Below the pieces are notes generated by a model that saw only the letters and a list, made by a program, of their open reading frames with translations, made no database searches and was not told the origin of the DNA. From NCBI RefSeq assembly GCF_000225345.1, contig NC_015977.1, positions 1,223,501 through 1,287,500 on the forward strand: a stretch of 64,000 bases of DNA, in the 5' to 3' direction. Shown one piece after another: positions 24,368 through 33,423 of this stretch (positions within the stretch are counted from its first letter, which is position 1; each line of letters begins with the position of its first letter). Position numbers and translations under genes: made by a program. The stretch comes from Roseburia hominis A2-183. Its GTDB lineage: Bacteria; Bacillota; Clostridia; Lachnospirales; Lachnospiraceae.

Positions 24368-26101
24368 ATGACAGGACCAGTGGCACCGAGAGACCCGGAA
24401 AAAGCAAGAGCACATTTTTATATTATGCGTGGAAAAGAGATCTGCGGACTGAAGCAGGGAGATGGCAAAGCAGTGCAGTTCATCTATGAAAGTGACGGCC
24501 GTCTGGCAAACAGTGCACAGATTGTCGGAAATATCACGGATAGCAGAATACTTGAACTGCTCGGTACAGTGAAAGGCTTCCGCACGCTTGTACACAGTAT
24601 TGGTGTGTCGGTTGAGATGGAGCATCCGGCTGAAAAGATAGAATTTGTTTTTCAGATGTACGGCAAAAAGGATTTGTATGGGGGCGGAACGAATCTGGTG
24701 GCAACACTGCAGGGAGATGGGATGGAACAGAGGATCTGTCTGTCGGATTATGAATGGAGTCTGGATGATGATGTGCCCGGACAGATCCGCTTTACATTTG
24801 ACCAGCCGGAACGGGTGGGAAAGGCAGATGTCCGTTTTTATTTAAACGACGGATTTACGGCACCGGAAGATCTGACAGAAGAAAAAGTGGATCTCCATTC
24901 GGAAGAATATTATAAGATGGTGCAGCGCTCTCTTATGAACCTGGGAAATACCTACCGCATCCGGAAAGTGATTGAGAAAGCGCGAGCCGGAAAAGAAGTG
25001 ACGCTTGCTTTTATCGGAGGGTCCATCACACAGGGGGCAGGGGCAGTGCCGATTCACACAGAGTGTTATGCATATAAGGCATATCAGCTGTTTCAGAAAC
25101 GATTTGCACGGAACAATAATGTCAGATTCATCAAGGCGGGAGTAGGAGGAACCCCATCGGAGCTTGGAATGATCCGTTTTGACAGAGATGTGTTGCGTGA
25201 GGGGGAACAGCCGGATCTTGTTGTAATCGAGTTTGCGGTGAATGATGAGGGAGATGAGACCAAAGGGGACTGCTATGAGAGTCTGGTGCGTAAGGTATTG
25301 AAGCTGCCGTGGAGACCTGCGGTGGTACTCTTGTTTTCCGTATTTGCAAATGACTGGAATCTTCAGGAACGTCTGCAGCCGGTGGGAAGACAGTACGACC
25401 TTCCGATGGTAAGTATTCTGGATGCGGTTACCCCGCAGTTTTCCGGAAAAGAACAGAAAAGAGTGATTACGAAGAACCAGTTTTTTTATGACATGTTTCA
25501 TCCGACCAACCTTGGACATACCATTATGGCAGATTGTCTGGAATACCTGATGGAGATATGTGATACGTCCGACCATGCGAGGGTGGACAGCTTCCGGCAG
25601 GGCATGACGGAGGAGGAAGTCTTAGAACAGTGTCTGCGCGGGGAGCCTGCAATCGGCAATTCGTTTGAAAAAGTAAAACTCTTAGACCGGCGGGACGGAT
25701 ATGAGGGTGCCAGTATGAGAGAGGGAGGCTTTGATGCGACAGATCACGAACTGCAGTGTGTGGAAATGGATCAGGATCTTTGCACTACGCCGGAATTCCC
25801 ATATAACTGGATGTATGATGGAACTAAGCCGGATCGGGCGTTTTTTGAACTGACGATCACATGCAGAGCGTTATTTCTGATATTTAAGGATTCCGGCGAG
25901 GTGGATGCCGGGACAGCGGATGTGCTGGTGGATGGGGAATTCCGGTTCACAGCAGATCCACATGTCAATAACTGGCTGCACTGTAATGCGGTGCTCGTAT
26001 TTCAGGAGAAGGAAACGGCAGCACATACCGTGAGAATCCAGATGAGCGGTGAGAATCTGGATAAGAAATTTACGATTCTCGGATTTGGATATGTGGAGTA
26101 G
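24368..26101 (+). CDS. SGNH/GDSL hydrolase, probable carbohydrate acetyl esterase
   Basis: Cytoplasmic esterase of 577 residues, no signal peptide. An N-terminal beta-rich domain (about 15-170) precedes the SGNH hydrolase domain (about 205-400): block I FIGGSITQGAGA with the nucleophile Ser, a Gly block at GVGGTPSELG, VNDEGD, and block V FYDMFHPTNLGH with the catalytic Asp and His. A C-terminal beta domain (about 430-577) follows. The domain order resembles CE2-type and related plant-polysaccharide esterases. With GH43 and GH3 genes directly downstream, removal of acetyl groups from imported xylo-oligosaccharides is the likely job (inference). Confidence 0.82.
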   Translation: MTGPVAPRDPEKARAHFYIMRGKEICGLKQGDGKAVQFIYESDGRLANSAQIVGNITDSRILELLGTVKGFRTLVHSIGVSVEMEHPAEKIEFVFQMYGKKDLYGGGTNLVATLQGDGMEQRICLSDYEWSLDDDVPGQIRFTFDQPERVGKADVRFYLNDGFTAPEDLTEEKVDLHSEEYYKMVQRSLMNLGNTYRIRKVIEKARAGKEVTLAFIGGSITQGAGAVPIHTECYAYKAYQLFQKRFARNNNVRFIKAGVGGTPSELGMIRFDRDVLREGEQPDLVVIEFAVNDEGDETKGDCYESLVRKVLKLPWRPAVVLLFSVFANDWNLQERLQPVGRQYDLPMVSILDAVTPQFSGKEQKRVITKNQFFYDMFHPTNLGHTIMADCLEYLMEICDTSDHARVDSFRQGMTEEEVLEQCLRGEPAIGNSFEKVKLLDRRDGYEGASMREGGFDATDHELQCVEMDQDLCTTPEFPYNWMYDGTKPDRAFFELTITCRALFLIFKDSGEVDAGTADVLVDGEFRFTADPHVNNWLHCNAVLVFQEKETAAHTVRIQMSGENLDKKFTILGFGYVE

Positions 26102-26113
26102 GGGGGAAAAGCT

Positions 26114-27679
26114 ATGGTTACAGTTAAGAATCCGATTTTGACGGGATTTTATCCGGACCCGTCGATCTGCCGGGTAGGAGAAGATTTCTATCTGGTAACA
26201 TCCAGTTTTGCATATGCACCAGGTGTTCCGCTGTTTCACAGCAGGGATCTGGCACATTGGGAGCAAATCGGAAATATTCTGCAGAGAAAAGAGCAGCTTG
26301 CTGTTGGGGGAGAGGAGATTTCCAGGGGAATCTATGCGCCGACCATCCGATACCATAAGGGTATTTATTATATGATTACCACAAATGTCAGCTATGGAGG
26401 TAATTTTATTGTGACGGCGGAGCACCCGGAGGGACCGTGGTCAGATCCCTGTTATCTGGGAGAAGAAGCAGCCGGGATTGATCCCAGCCTGTTTTTTGAT
26501 GAGGATGGCAGGTGCTATTATTGCGGAACCAGACCGAATCCCGATGGAGTAAGGTACAATGGGGACTGGGAGATCTGGGTGCAGGAACTGGATCTGACGA
26601 CGAAGAAGCTGGTCGGAGAGAGTATGGCAATCTGGAAAGGGGCTGTGAGAGGGGCAATCTGGCCGGAGGGACCACATCTGTACAAAAAAGACGGCTATTA
26701 TTATCTGCTGCATGCAGAAGGAGGAACCGGACCGGAACACAGCATCAGTGTGGCGAGAAGCCGAAAGCTGTTTCAATGGTTTGAGGGATGCCCGCGCAAT
26801 CCGATCTTTACACATCGGAATCTTGGGGCGGATTATCCTGTGGTCTATGCTGGGCATGGGGATCTGGTGGAGGATCAAAACGGGAACTGGTATGTGGTGA
26901 TGCTCGCCACGAGACGCTGTAAGAACCATGGAAGTATGGGGCGCGAGACTTTTCTGGCAAAAGTTGTATGGCAGGATGGATGGCCGGTAATTGCTGCCGG
27001 AACCGGACGTCTGGAGAAGACACTGGAAGTGCCGCTAAAAGAGTACCGGTTTCCGGAAGAAACAGGAACGTGCGATACCCTGTGTTTCTGGGAGACGAGA
27101 CCGGATCAGAGGCTGCTTGGGATCGGGGGAAGAAATGAGGCATCCTATTCGCTGACAGAAAAACGCGGTGTATTCCGCTTATACTGTGGAAAACAGACGA
27201 TCGGTGAAAAAGGATGCAGCAGTTATTTCGGACTCCGGCAGAAAAGCTATCATTTCCATGCAGCGGTCAGATTCCGCTTTGAACCACAGTCGGAGGATGA
27301 GACGGCGGGAATGGTATTATACCAGAACCATGAGAATCATCTGAGGATGGAGATCGGGAAAAAGGGAACAGATGTCTGCTTTCGGGTGAGCACATATGTT
27401 CATGCCAGGGAAGAGGTCATCCGTGAAGTTCTTCTGAAAGAAGAGCAGGAGTTATGGGAGATTCTGATCCGCGGAGAGGAGCAGAGTGCGGGTATCTGGG
27501 TAAGGCTGGGAGAAAAAATGATCTGTGCCTGCGATAAGGTCAGCCTGCTTGCGTATACCACGGAAGAGGCGGGAGGCTTTGTGGGATGCACCATTGGAAT
27601 GTACGCGTCTTCGCATGGAACTGACAGTAAAAATTATGCGGATTATGTGAGCTTTACGTGCAGTGGAGCAGAAGAATAG
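26114..27679 (+). CDS. GH43 beta-xylosidase/alpha-L-arabinofuranosidase
   Basis: Intracellular glycoside hydrolase of 521 residues. The five-blade propeller domain (1-310) starts with the GH43 hallmark PILTGFYPDPSICRVGEDFY (catalytic base Asp in YPDPS), contains AAGIDPSLFFDEDG with the pKa-modulating Asp, and WPEGPHLYKKDGYYYLLHAEGGTG with the acid Glu. The C-terminal beta-sandwich (about 330-520) is the domain seen in xylan-active subfamilies. It cleaves terminal xylose or arabinofuranose; specificity cannot be fixed by reading. It starts 12 bases after the esterase and overlaps the upstream frame of GH3, so the three form one operon. Confidence 0.9.
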   Translation: MVTVKNPILTGFYPDPSICRVGEDFYLVTSSFAYAPGVPLFHSRDLAHWEQIGNILQRKEQLAVGGEEISRGIYAPTIRYHKGIYYMITTNVSYGGNFIVTAEHPEGPWSDPCYLGEEAAGIDPSLFFDEDGRCYYCGTRPNPDGVRYNGDWEIWVQELDLTTKKLVGESMAIWKGAVRGAIWPEGPHLYKKDGYYYLLHAEGGTGPEHSISVARSRKLFQWFEGCPRNPIFTHRNLGADYPVVYAGHGDLVEDQNGNWYVVMLATRRCKNHGSMGRETFLAKVVWQDGWPVIAAGTGRLEKTLEVPLKEYRFPEETGTCDTLCFWETRPDQRLLGIGGRNEASYSLTEKRGVFRLYCGKQTIGEKGCSSYFGLRQKSYHFHAAVRFRFEPQSEDETAGMVLYQNHENHLRMEIGKKGTDVCFRVSTYVHAREEVIREVLLKEEQELWEILIRGEEQSAGIWVRLGEKMICACDKVSLLAYTTEEAGGFVGCTIGMYASSHGTDSKNYADYVSFTCSGAEE

Positions 27680-27698
27680 AGCAAAAGGAGAGGGAGAG

Positions 27699-29849
27699 AT
27701 GAGTCTGGAGACGAAAGAATATGCAAAAAGACTGGTGGAACAGATGACGTTGGAGGAGAAGATCAGCCAGATGCGCTATGAATCACCGGCGATTGAGCGG
27801 CTGCATATTCCGGCGTATAACTGGTGGAATGAGGCGCTTCACGGAGTGGCAAGATCCGGTGTGGCGACAATGTTCCCACAGGCAATTGCCCTGGCAGCGA
27901 CTTTTGATGAAGAACTGATTGAGAAGATCGGAGATGTGGTGTCCACCGAGGGACGGGCAAAGTTTGAAGCGTATTCAGGAAGAGGAGACAGAGGTATTTA
28001 TAAAGGTCTGACTTTCTGGGCGCCGAATATTAACATTTTTAGAGATCCACGCTGGGGGAGAGGACATGAGACGTACGGGGAGGATCCCTGTCTGACGGCA
28101 AAGCTTGGCTGTGCGTATATCAGAGGGATTCAGGGCAAAGATCCGGATCATTTAAAGGCGGCTGCGTGTGCCAAGCATTTTGCCGTGCACAGCGGTCCGG
28201 AAGCATTGCGCCATGAGTTTGATGCAAAGGTGTCGCTGCACGATTTGTACGATACGTATTTGTATGCATTTAAGCGGTGTGTCAAGGATGCCGGTGTGGA
28301 AGCCGTGATGGGCGCTTATAACCGCGTCAACGGGGAACCGGCGTGCGGAAGCAAGACACTTCTGCAGGATATTTTAAGAGAACAATTCGGTTTTGAGGGA
28401 CACGTAGTGTCCGACTGCTGGGCAATTCTTGATTTTCATGAGCACCATCATGTGACAAAGACGGTAGAAGAATCTGCGGCAATGGCTGTCAACCATGGCT
28501 GTGATTTAAACTGCGGGAAGGCATTTTTGTATTTAAGCCGTGCCTGTGAACAGGGACTGGTGGAGGAAAAGACGATCACAGAAGCGGTGGAGCGCCTGAT
28601 GGATGTTAGAATCCGGCTGGGGATGATGGAGGATTATCCGTCTCCATATGCGAACATTCCTTATGATGTGGTGGAGTGCCCCGAACATATTGCACTGTCC
28701 TTAGAAGCCTCGAAAAGAAGTATGGTGCTGCTTAAGAATGACAACCATTTTCTTCCGCTGAAGCAGGAACAGGTCCATACCATTGCAGTGATCGGACCAA
28801 ACGCGAACTCCAGAGCAGCGCTGGTTGGAAATTATGAGGGGACATCCTCCAGATACATTACACCGCTGGAGGGAATTCAGGAATACACCGGAGAGAAAAC
28901 CCGCGTCCTATATGCGCAGGGCTGCCATCTGTATAAGGATCAGGTAGAATTCCTCGGGGAGCCGAAGGACCGGTTTAAGGAAGCGCTGATTGCTGCGGAG
29001 CGGGCAGATGTCATTGTGATGTGTCTGGGATTGGATGCGGGCATCGAAGGCGAAGAGGGAGATGCGGGAAATGAGTATGCCAGCGGTGACAAGCTGGGAT
29101 TAAAGCTTCCCGGACTGCAGCAGGAACTTTTAGAGGCGGTCGCAGCAGTCGGAAAACCGATTGTGCTCACCGTGCTGGCGGGAAGTGCACTGGATCTGTC
29201 GTGGGCGCAGGAACATGCACAGATACGGGCAATACTGGATTGCTGGTACCCGGGAGCGAGAGGTGGAAAAGCAATCGCAGAGGCATTGTTCGGAGAATTC
29301 TCTCCATGCGGAAAACTGCCGGTTACCTTTTATGAAGGAACGGAATTTCTTCCGGATTTTACGGATTATTCCATGGCAGGACGTACCTACCGGTATACGG
29401 ACAGACATGTGCTCTATCCGTTTGGATATGGTCTTACCTATTCGCAGATCCGTTATTCTGATGCACATGCAGATGTCACAGATTTTGGAATACTGGAGCC
29501 GGTAACGGTGCATGTAACGGTGGAGAATACCGGTACCTACCCGGTACAGGAAGCGGTACAGGTATATGTCAGATTCAGTGAAAGAGAAGCTTACGATCCC
29601 GGCTATCAGCTGAAGGGAATCCGGTCGGTTGCACTGGAATGTGGGGAAAAGAAAGAGGTTTGTATCACCCTTTCTCCGCGTGATTTTGCACTGATCTCCG
29701 AGGAGGGAAAATGTCTGGTACACCCGGGAAGCTATGAGATCGCAGTCGGAGGGCAGCAGCCGGATGAGAGAAGCAGCCGTCTGACCGGACAGACGGTGAG
29801 CACACTTTTTATATGCAAAACGGGAAATGTGACGGAAGTGGAATACTGA
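27699..29849 (+). CDS. GH3 beta-xylosidase/beta-glucosidase
   Basis: Intracellular GH3 enzyme of 716 residues in the normal domain order: TIM barrel with YNWWNEALHGVARSG, RDPRWGRGHETYGEDP and the nucleophile Asp239 in HVVSDCWAI, then the alpha/beta sandwich, then a fibronectin III-like domain (about 600-700). YNWWNEALHG and SDCW resemble xylan-active GH3 enzymes, so beta-xylosidase is more likely than glucosidase. The start is the ATG at 27699 behind AAAGGAGAGGG; the frame opens further upstream but overlaps GH43 without a ribosome site. Confidence 0.92.
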   Translation: MSLETKEYAKRLVEQMTLEEKISQMRYESPAIERLHIPAYNWWNEALHGVARSGVATMFPQAIALAATFDEELIEKIGDVVSTEGRAKFEAYSGRGDRGIYKGLTFWAPNINIFRDPRWGRGHETYGEDPCLTAKLGCAYIRGIQGKDPDHLKAAACAKHFAVHSGPEALRHEFDAKVSLHDLYDTYLYAFKRCVKDAGVEAVMGAYNRVNGEPACGSKTLLQDILREQFGFEGHVVSDCWAILDFHEHHHVTKTVEESAAMAVNHGCDLNCGKAFLYLSRACEQGLVEEKTITEAVERLMDVRIRLGMMEDYPSPYANIPYDVVECPEHIALSLEASKRSMVLLKNDNHFLPLKQEQVHTIAVIGPNANSRAALVGNYEGTSSRYITPLEGIQEYTGEKTRVLYAQGCHLYKDQVEFLGEPKDRFKEALIAAERADVIVMCLGLDAGIEGEEGDAGNEYASGDKLGLKLPGLQQELLEAVAAVGKPIVLTVLAGSALDLSWAQEHAQIRAILDCWYPGARGGKAIAEALFGEFSPCGKLPVTFYEGTEFLPDFTDYSMAGRTYRYTDRHVLYPFGYGLTYSQIRYSDAHADVTDFGILEPVTVHVTVENTGTYPVQEAVQVYVRFSEREAYDPGYQLKGIRSVALECGEKKEVCITLSPRDFALISEEGKCLVHPGSYEIAVGGQQPDERSSRLTGQTVSTLFICKTGNVTEVEY

Positions 29850-29912
29850 TGCTGCCGGTATCCGTTGCACTCGATGAAAAACAATGTTAGTATAAAAATA
29901 CTGGGAGAGGAT

Positions 29913-31667
29913 ATGAAGAGAATTCTGCATGCGGTTGAAGCCTGGATGGATGACTTTAAAATAAAAAATAAATTTTATATCCTGTATATCTTGTGCGTGC
30001 TGGTTCCGCTGATTGTGACGGACAGTGCGGTATTTTCTGTTGTCATGAAGTCTGAGCGGGAAGCCAGAGAGCATGAGATGGCGAATATTGCCAATGCAGT
30101 TGCATACAGTATTTCAAATACGGTCAACAATGCAGCAGAGATCGGGAAGAGTATTTATACGAGCAAATATATTAACCGTTTTTTGGCGAATACCTACAGC
30201 GATCCGTTGGACTATGTGGTGAGTTATCAGGATTTTTTTAAAGATACCCTGTTTGAGAGCGGACTTGGCATGAACAACATGGTAATCACGATGTATGCGG
30301 ATAATGACACGATCGTGAATGGGGGAAAGGTATGTAATATGAAGGAAATACGCGGTACAGAAGTGTACCGCTATTTTCAGGATAACGGATTGAATAAGGG
30401 ATTATATTTCCAGTATGATGACAGCAGGGCACCTTCGGTGGAGCCGCAGAGACGGATGCTTTTTTTCCAGAAGCTGGACTTTTATGCGGAAAATAATATG
30501 GAAAAGGTGCTGCTGATCAACATCGATTACAGTGCAGTAAACCGGACATTAGAGAAAATGAATTATGACACGGATGTATTTATCTGCCAGGGAGATAAGA
30601 TTGTCTTATCAAATGGCAGATATTCCAGTATCGGAAAGGAATTTCAGACATTTGACCAGACGGGCAGGGTCGGATACTGTCAGGAACTTGAGTTTTACGG
30701 AATGGATCTGGATATTTATGTCATGCAGCCCAAACGCCAGCTGTGGACGGAAATCCGGAAAAACCTGCCGCTGATTGGATTCTTAATTGTTGTAAATGCG
30801 ATTCTGCCACTCCTTCTGGTGCGGGGATTTAACCGGTCATTTACGCAGAGAATCAGCGAACTCAGCAAAGTGTTTGAGACAGTCGGCGGGGAACATCTGG
30901 TGCCGATTTCGTATGTGCGTGGAAAAGATGAGATTGGAAGCCTGATGAGCAATTACAACCGCATGGTTGCGAGAACAAATGAACTCATTCAGATTGTGTA
31001 TAAGAATAAGATTAAAGAACAGGAGATGCTGGTGGAAAGACAGAATGCAGAACTGCTCGCGCTGCACAGCCAGATCAATCCGCATTTTCTGTTTAATGCG
31101 TTGGAGAGCATCCGCATGCACAGCCTGTTGAAAAACGAATATGAGACGGCAGACATGGTGGAAAAGCTGGCGCTGATGCAGCGTCAGTATGTGGAATGGG
31201 GAAACGACAGTGTCGAGATCCGCAGGGAAATGGAATTTGTGAGAGCGTATCTGGGGCTTCAGAAGTATCGGTTTGGAGAGCGGTTAAGTTACAGTCTTGA
31301 AGTGGAAGAGGATTGTTTGGACATTAAAATTCCCAAAATGACAGTTGTCACCTTTGTGGAAAATGCCTGTGTACATGGAATTGAGGCAAAGACAGCTCCC
31401 GGCTGGATTTTTGTGCGGATCTGCCAAAAGCAGAAGGCACTTTATCTGGAAGTGGAAGATACCGGATGCGGCATGGACGCCTCCCAGATGCAGGAATTAA
31501 AAGAGCGCATGCTAAACGCCAGTATTGATATGCTAAAGGATGGCGGAAGAGTGGGAATCATCAATGCATGTCTGCGGCTGAAAATGGTATTCGGGGAGCA
31601 GGTGGCATTTGATATAGAGGGGGAGCAGGGTATCGGTACGACAGTGAGTATCCGGATGCCATTGTAG
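29913..31667 (+). CDS. YesM-type sensor histidine kinase
   Basis: Membrane kinase of 584 residues: a transmembrane helix (about 21-44), a large extracytoplasmic sensor region, a second helix (about 285-305), HAMP, then the His_kinase domain with phospho-His391 in QINPHFLFNALESI and a C-terminal ATPase (VENACVHGIE, DTGCGMD, RVGIINACLRL). This YesM class senses oligosaccharides or their binding proteins. The start is the ATG at 29913 behind GGGAGAGG; an upstream ATG adds 16 residues without a ribosome site. YesN follows 17 bases later. Confidence 0.92.
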   Translation: MKRILHAVEAWMDDFKIKNKFYILYILCVLVPLIVTDSAVFSVVMKSEREAREHEMANIANAVAYSISNTVNNAAEIGKSIYTSKYINRFLANTYSDPLDYVVSYQDFFKDTLFESGLGMNNMVITMYADNDTIVNGGKVCNMKEIRGTEVYRYFQDNGLNKGLYFQYDDSRAPSVEPQRRMLFFQKLDFYAENNMEKVLLINIDYSAVNRTLEKMNYDTDVFICQGDKIVLSNGRYSSIGKEFQTFDQTGRVGYCQELEFYGMDLDIYVMQPKRQLWTEIRKNLPLIGFLIVVNAILPLLLVRGFNRSFTQRISELSKVFETVGGEHLVPISYVRGKDEIGSLMSNYNRMVARTNELIQIVYKNKIKEQEMLVERQNAELLALHSQINPHFLFNALESIRMHSLLKNEYETADMVEKLALMQRQYVEWGNDSVEIRREMEFVRAYLGLQKYRFGERLSYSLEVEEDCLDIKIPKMTVVTFVENACVHGIEAKTAPGWIFVRICQKQKALYLEVEDTGCGMDASQMQELKERMLNASIDMLKDGGRVGIINACLRLKMVFGEQVAFDIEGEQGIGTTVSIRMPL

Positions 31668-31684
31668 AGAAGGGAAGGAAAAAG

Positions 31685-33280
31685 ATGGGGGAAGCATTGT
31701 TAAAGGTATTGCTCGTGGATGATGAGCCGTTTATATTACAGGGACTGAAGATACTGATTGACTGGGAGCAGGAGGGATTTGAAGTTGTTAAGACGGCGGC
31801 AAACGGAGAGGAAGCACTGGAATATCTGCGCGGGGAGCAGGTAGATCTCATTATTGCGGATATAAAAATGCCGGTCGTCACAGGACTGGAACTTCTGGAA
31901 AAAATACGCAGGGAAAAGATTTCCGATGCACATTTTGTGATCCTGAGCGGATATGCAGATTTTGAGTATGCGAGAAAGGCGATCCGTTACGACTGCACAG
32001 ATTATATTTTGAAACCGGTAGACCGGGAAGAATTGCTGAAGGTGCTGAATAAAGTCCAGGTATTGCGAAGGGCGGACAACCAGAAGAAGCAAAGCAGCCG
32101 GGAAATGGAGCAGGCGTATCTGTCCAGACATCTGATCGCATTGATTCAGGGAAAGTTTGACAGTGTGAATCTGGAGTATGTGAAGTCGCATATGGATGGG
32201 GCATCCGGTATACGGTATGTAGAGATTCAGATGGATGATGACGGCAGAGCCGAGGAAATATCAGATAAGGAAAAACGGGGCTTTCAGCGGCAGCTGTACC
32301 AGTATTGTATTGAGTTCCTGGGACCCCATGCATCACATTGTGTCTTTGATGTCTCAACGCATGAGAAGATTTATGACATCGGGTTATTGTATTGTGATGC
32401 GTTTGCAAAGGAGCAGGGGATTGATGGGAAAACATATCTGAACCGGTTTCTTGAGTATCTGATTGCTAACATGCACCAGCCGGTCATCATGCTTGTAGGG
32501 AAAAAGGTGCAGGATATCAGCAACATTGCCAGATCTTATGGAAATGCGTGTATGCTCCGGTCTTTTCAGGGATTCCGCACAAAAAAGCCGATCTATTACT
32601 ATGAGGAGGAAGTGCAGGTTACTTCCGGAGGAATTGTTTTATGCAAGAGCAGTCTGGATCGTCTGTTAAAAGCTGTGGAGCAGAACAACCATGTAGAGAT
32701 ACGGAGTGCGATTGAGCAGTTTTACGGGGAGATGATAAGCAGGGAAATGACCGGTGAGACGATGAATCTGAACATCAATTATCTTCTGTTTCAGCTGATC
32801 CATCTGGCGAGTGAGCAGGATGACGGGGTAAATCAGGAAGAGATTCTGCGCCTGATCAGTGAGAGTAGCTTTGAAAAGGGGGTAATGCGCGGCAGCAAGG
32901 CGCATCTGACCCGGTTTGCATGTGAATACGGGGACTATCTGTCGCAGCTTCGCAAAAATGTATCCAGAGGAGTGTTAGGAGAGATTGAGCGTGAGATCCG
33001 GGAAAACTATGCAAAGAATATCACATTAAAGAGCCTGAGTGAAAAATATTACGTCAACAGCGCATATCTGGGACAGCTGTTCCGTAAGAAAAACGGGCAG
33101 TCATTCAAAGATTATCTGAATAATTACAGAATGGAACGGGCAGCGGATCTGCTGTTACATACCGATAAGAAGATTGTCGAGATTGCGGAGGAAGTCGGGT
33201 ATCATGATCTTGATTATTTTGTGAACCGTTTTATTCTGGTAAAAGGCTGTACACCGGCGAAGTTCCGGCGTGAGGCATAA
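31685..33280 (+). CDS. YesN-type response regulator with AraC DNA-binding domain
   Basis: Response regulator of 531 residues. The receiver (1-125) has DDE near residue 12 and phospho-acceptor Asp59 (LIIADIKMP). A long middle region is typical of the group. The AraC-type HTH pair is at about 430-530 (LKSLSEKYYVNSAYLGQLFR and IVEIAEEVGYHDLDYFVNRF). It is the partner of the preceding kinase and probably activates the adjacent binding-protein and permease genes, which start after a strong terminator with their own promoter. Confidence 0.93.
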   Translation: MGEALLKVLLVDDEPFILQGLKILIDWEQEGFEVVKTAANGEEALEYLRGEQVDLIIADIKMPVVTGLELLEKIRREKISDAHFVILSGYADFEYARKAIRYDCTDYILKPVDREELLKVLNKVQVLRRADNQKKQSSREMEQAYLSRHLIALIQGKFDSVNLEYVKSHMDGASGIRYVEIQMDDDGRAEEISDKEKRGFQRQLYQYCIEFLGPHASHCVFDVSTHEKIYDIGLLYCDAFAKEQGIDGKTYLNRFLEYLIANMHQPVIMLVGKKVQDISNIARSYGNACMLRSFQGFRTKKPIYYYEEEVQVTSGGIVLCKSSLDRLLKAVEQNNHVEIRSAIEQFYGEMISREMTGETMNLNINYLLFQLIHLASEQDDGVNQEEILRLISESSFEKGVMRGSKAHLTRFACEYGDYLSQLRKNVSRGVLGEIEREIRENYAKNITLKSLSEKYYVNSAYLGQLFRKKNGQSFKDYLNNYRMERAADLLLHTDKKIVEIAEEVGYHDLDYFVNRFILVKGCTPAKFRREA

Positions 33281-33298
33281 AGGAAATACGGCAAGTTC

Positions 33299-33352
33299 AA
33301 AAGCAGGGCAAAGTATGGAAATAAGAACCTATACTTTGCCCTGCTTTTATCT
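33299..33352 (+). terminator. Strong terminator after yesN
   Basis: Perfect 18-bp stem: AAAAGCAGGGCAAAGTAT (33299-33316) and ATACTTTGCCCTGCTTTT (33331-33348), with a short T-rich tail. Confidence 0.85.
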
Positions 33353-33365
33353 ATACTTCCTCCAA

Positions 33366-33393
33366 TTGTCTGAATCTGCCAGAAAGGTAAAAT
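33366..33393 (+). promoter_or_regulatory. Promoter of the ABC transporter operon
   Basis: TTGTCT (33366-33371), 16-base spacer, TAAAAT (33388-33393), followed 17 bases later by the ribosome site GGGAGG. Confidence 0.5.
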
Positions 33394-33423
33394 AGTATTA
33401 TCAAATAGGGAGGTAGTTACAAG

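Noticed and set aside
29130..30074. 314-codon minus-strand frame opposite the GH3/YesM junction
   Set aside because: It lies antisense to two clearly identified genes and has shadow-frame composition.
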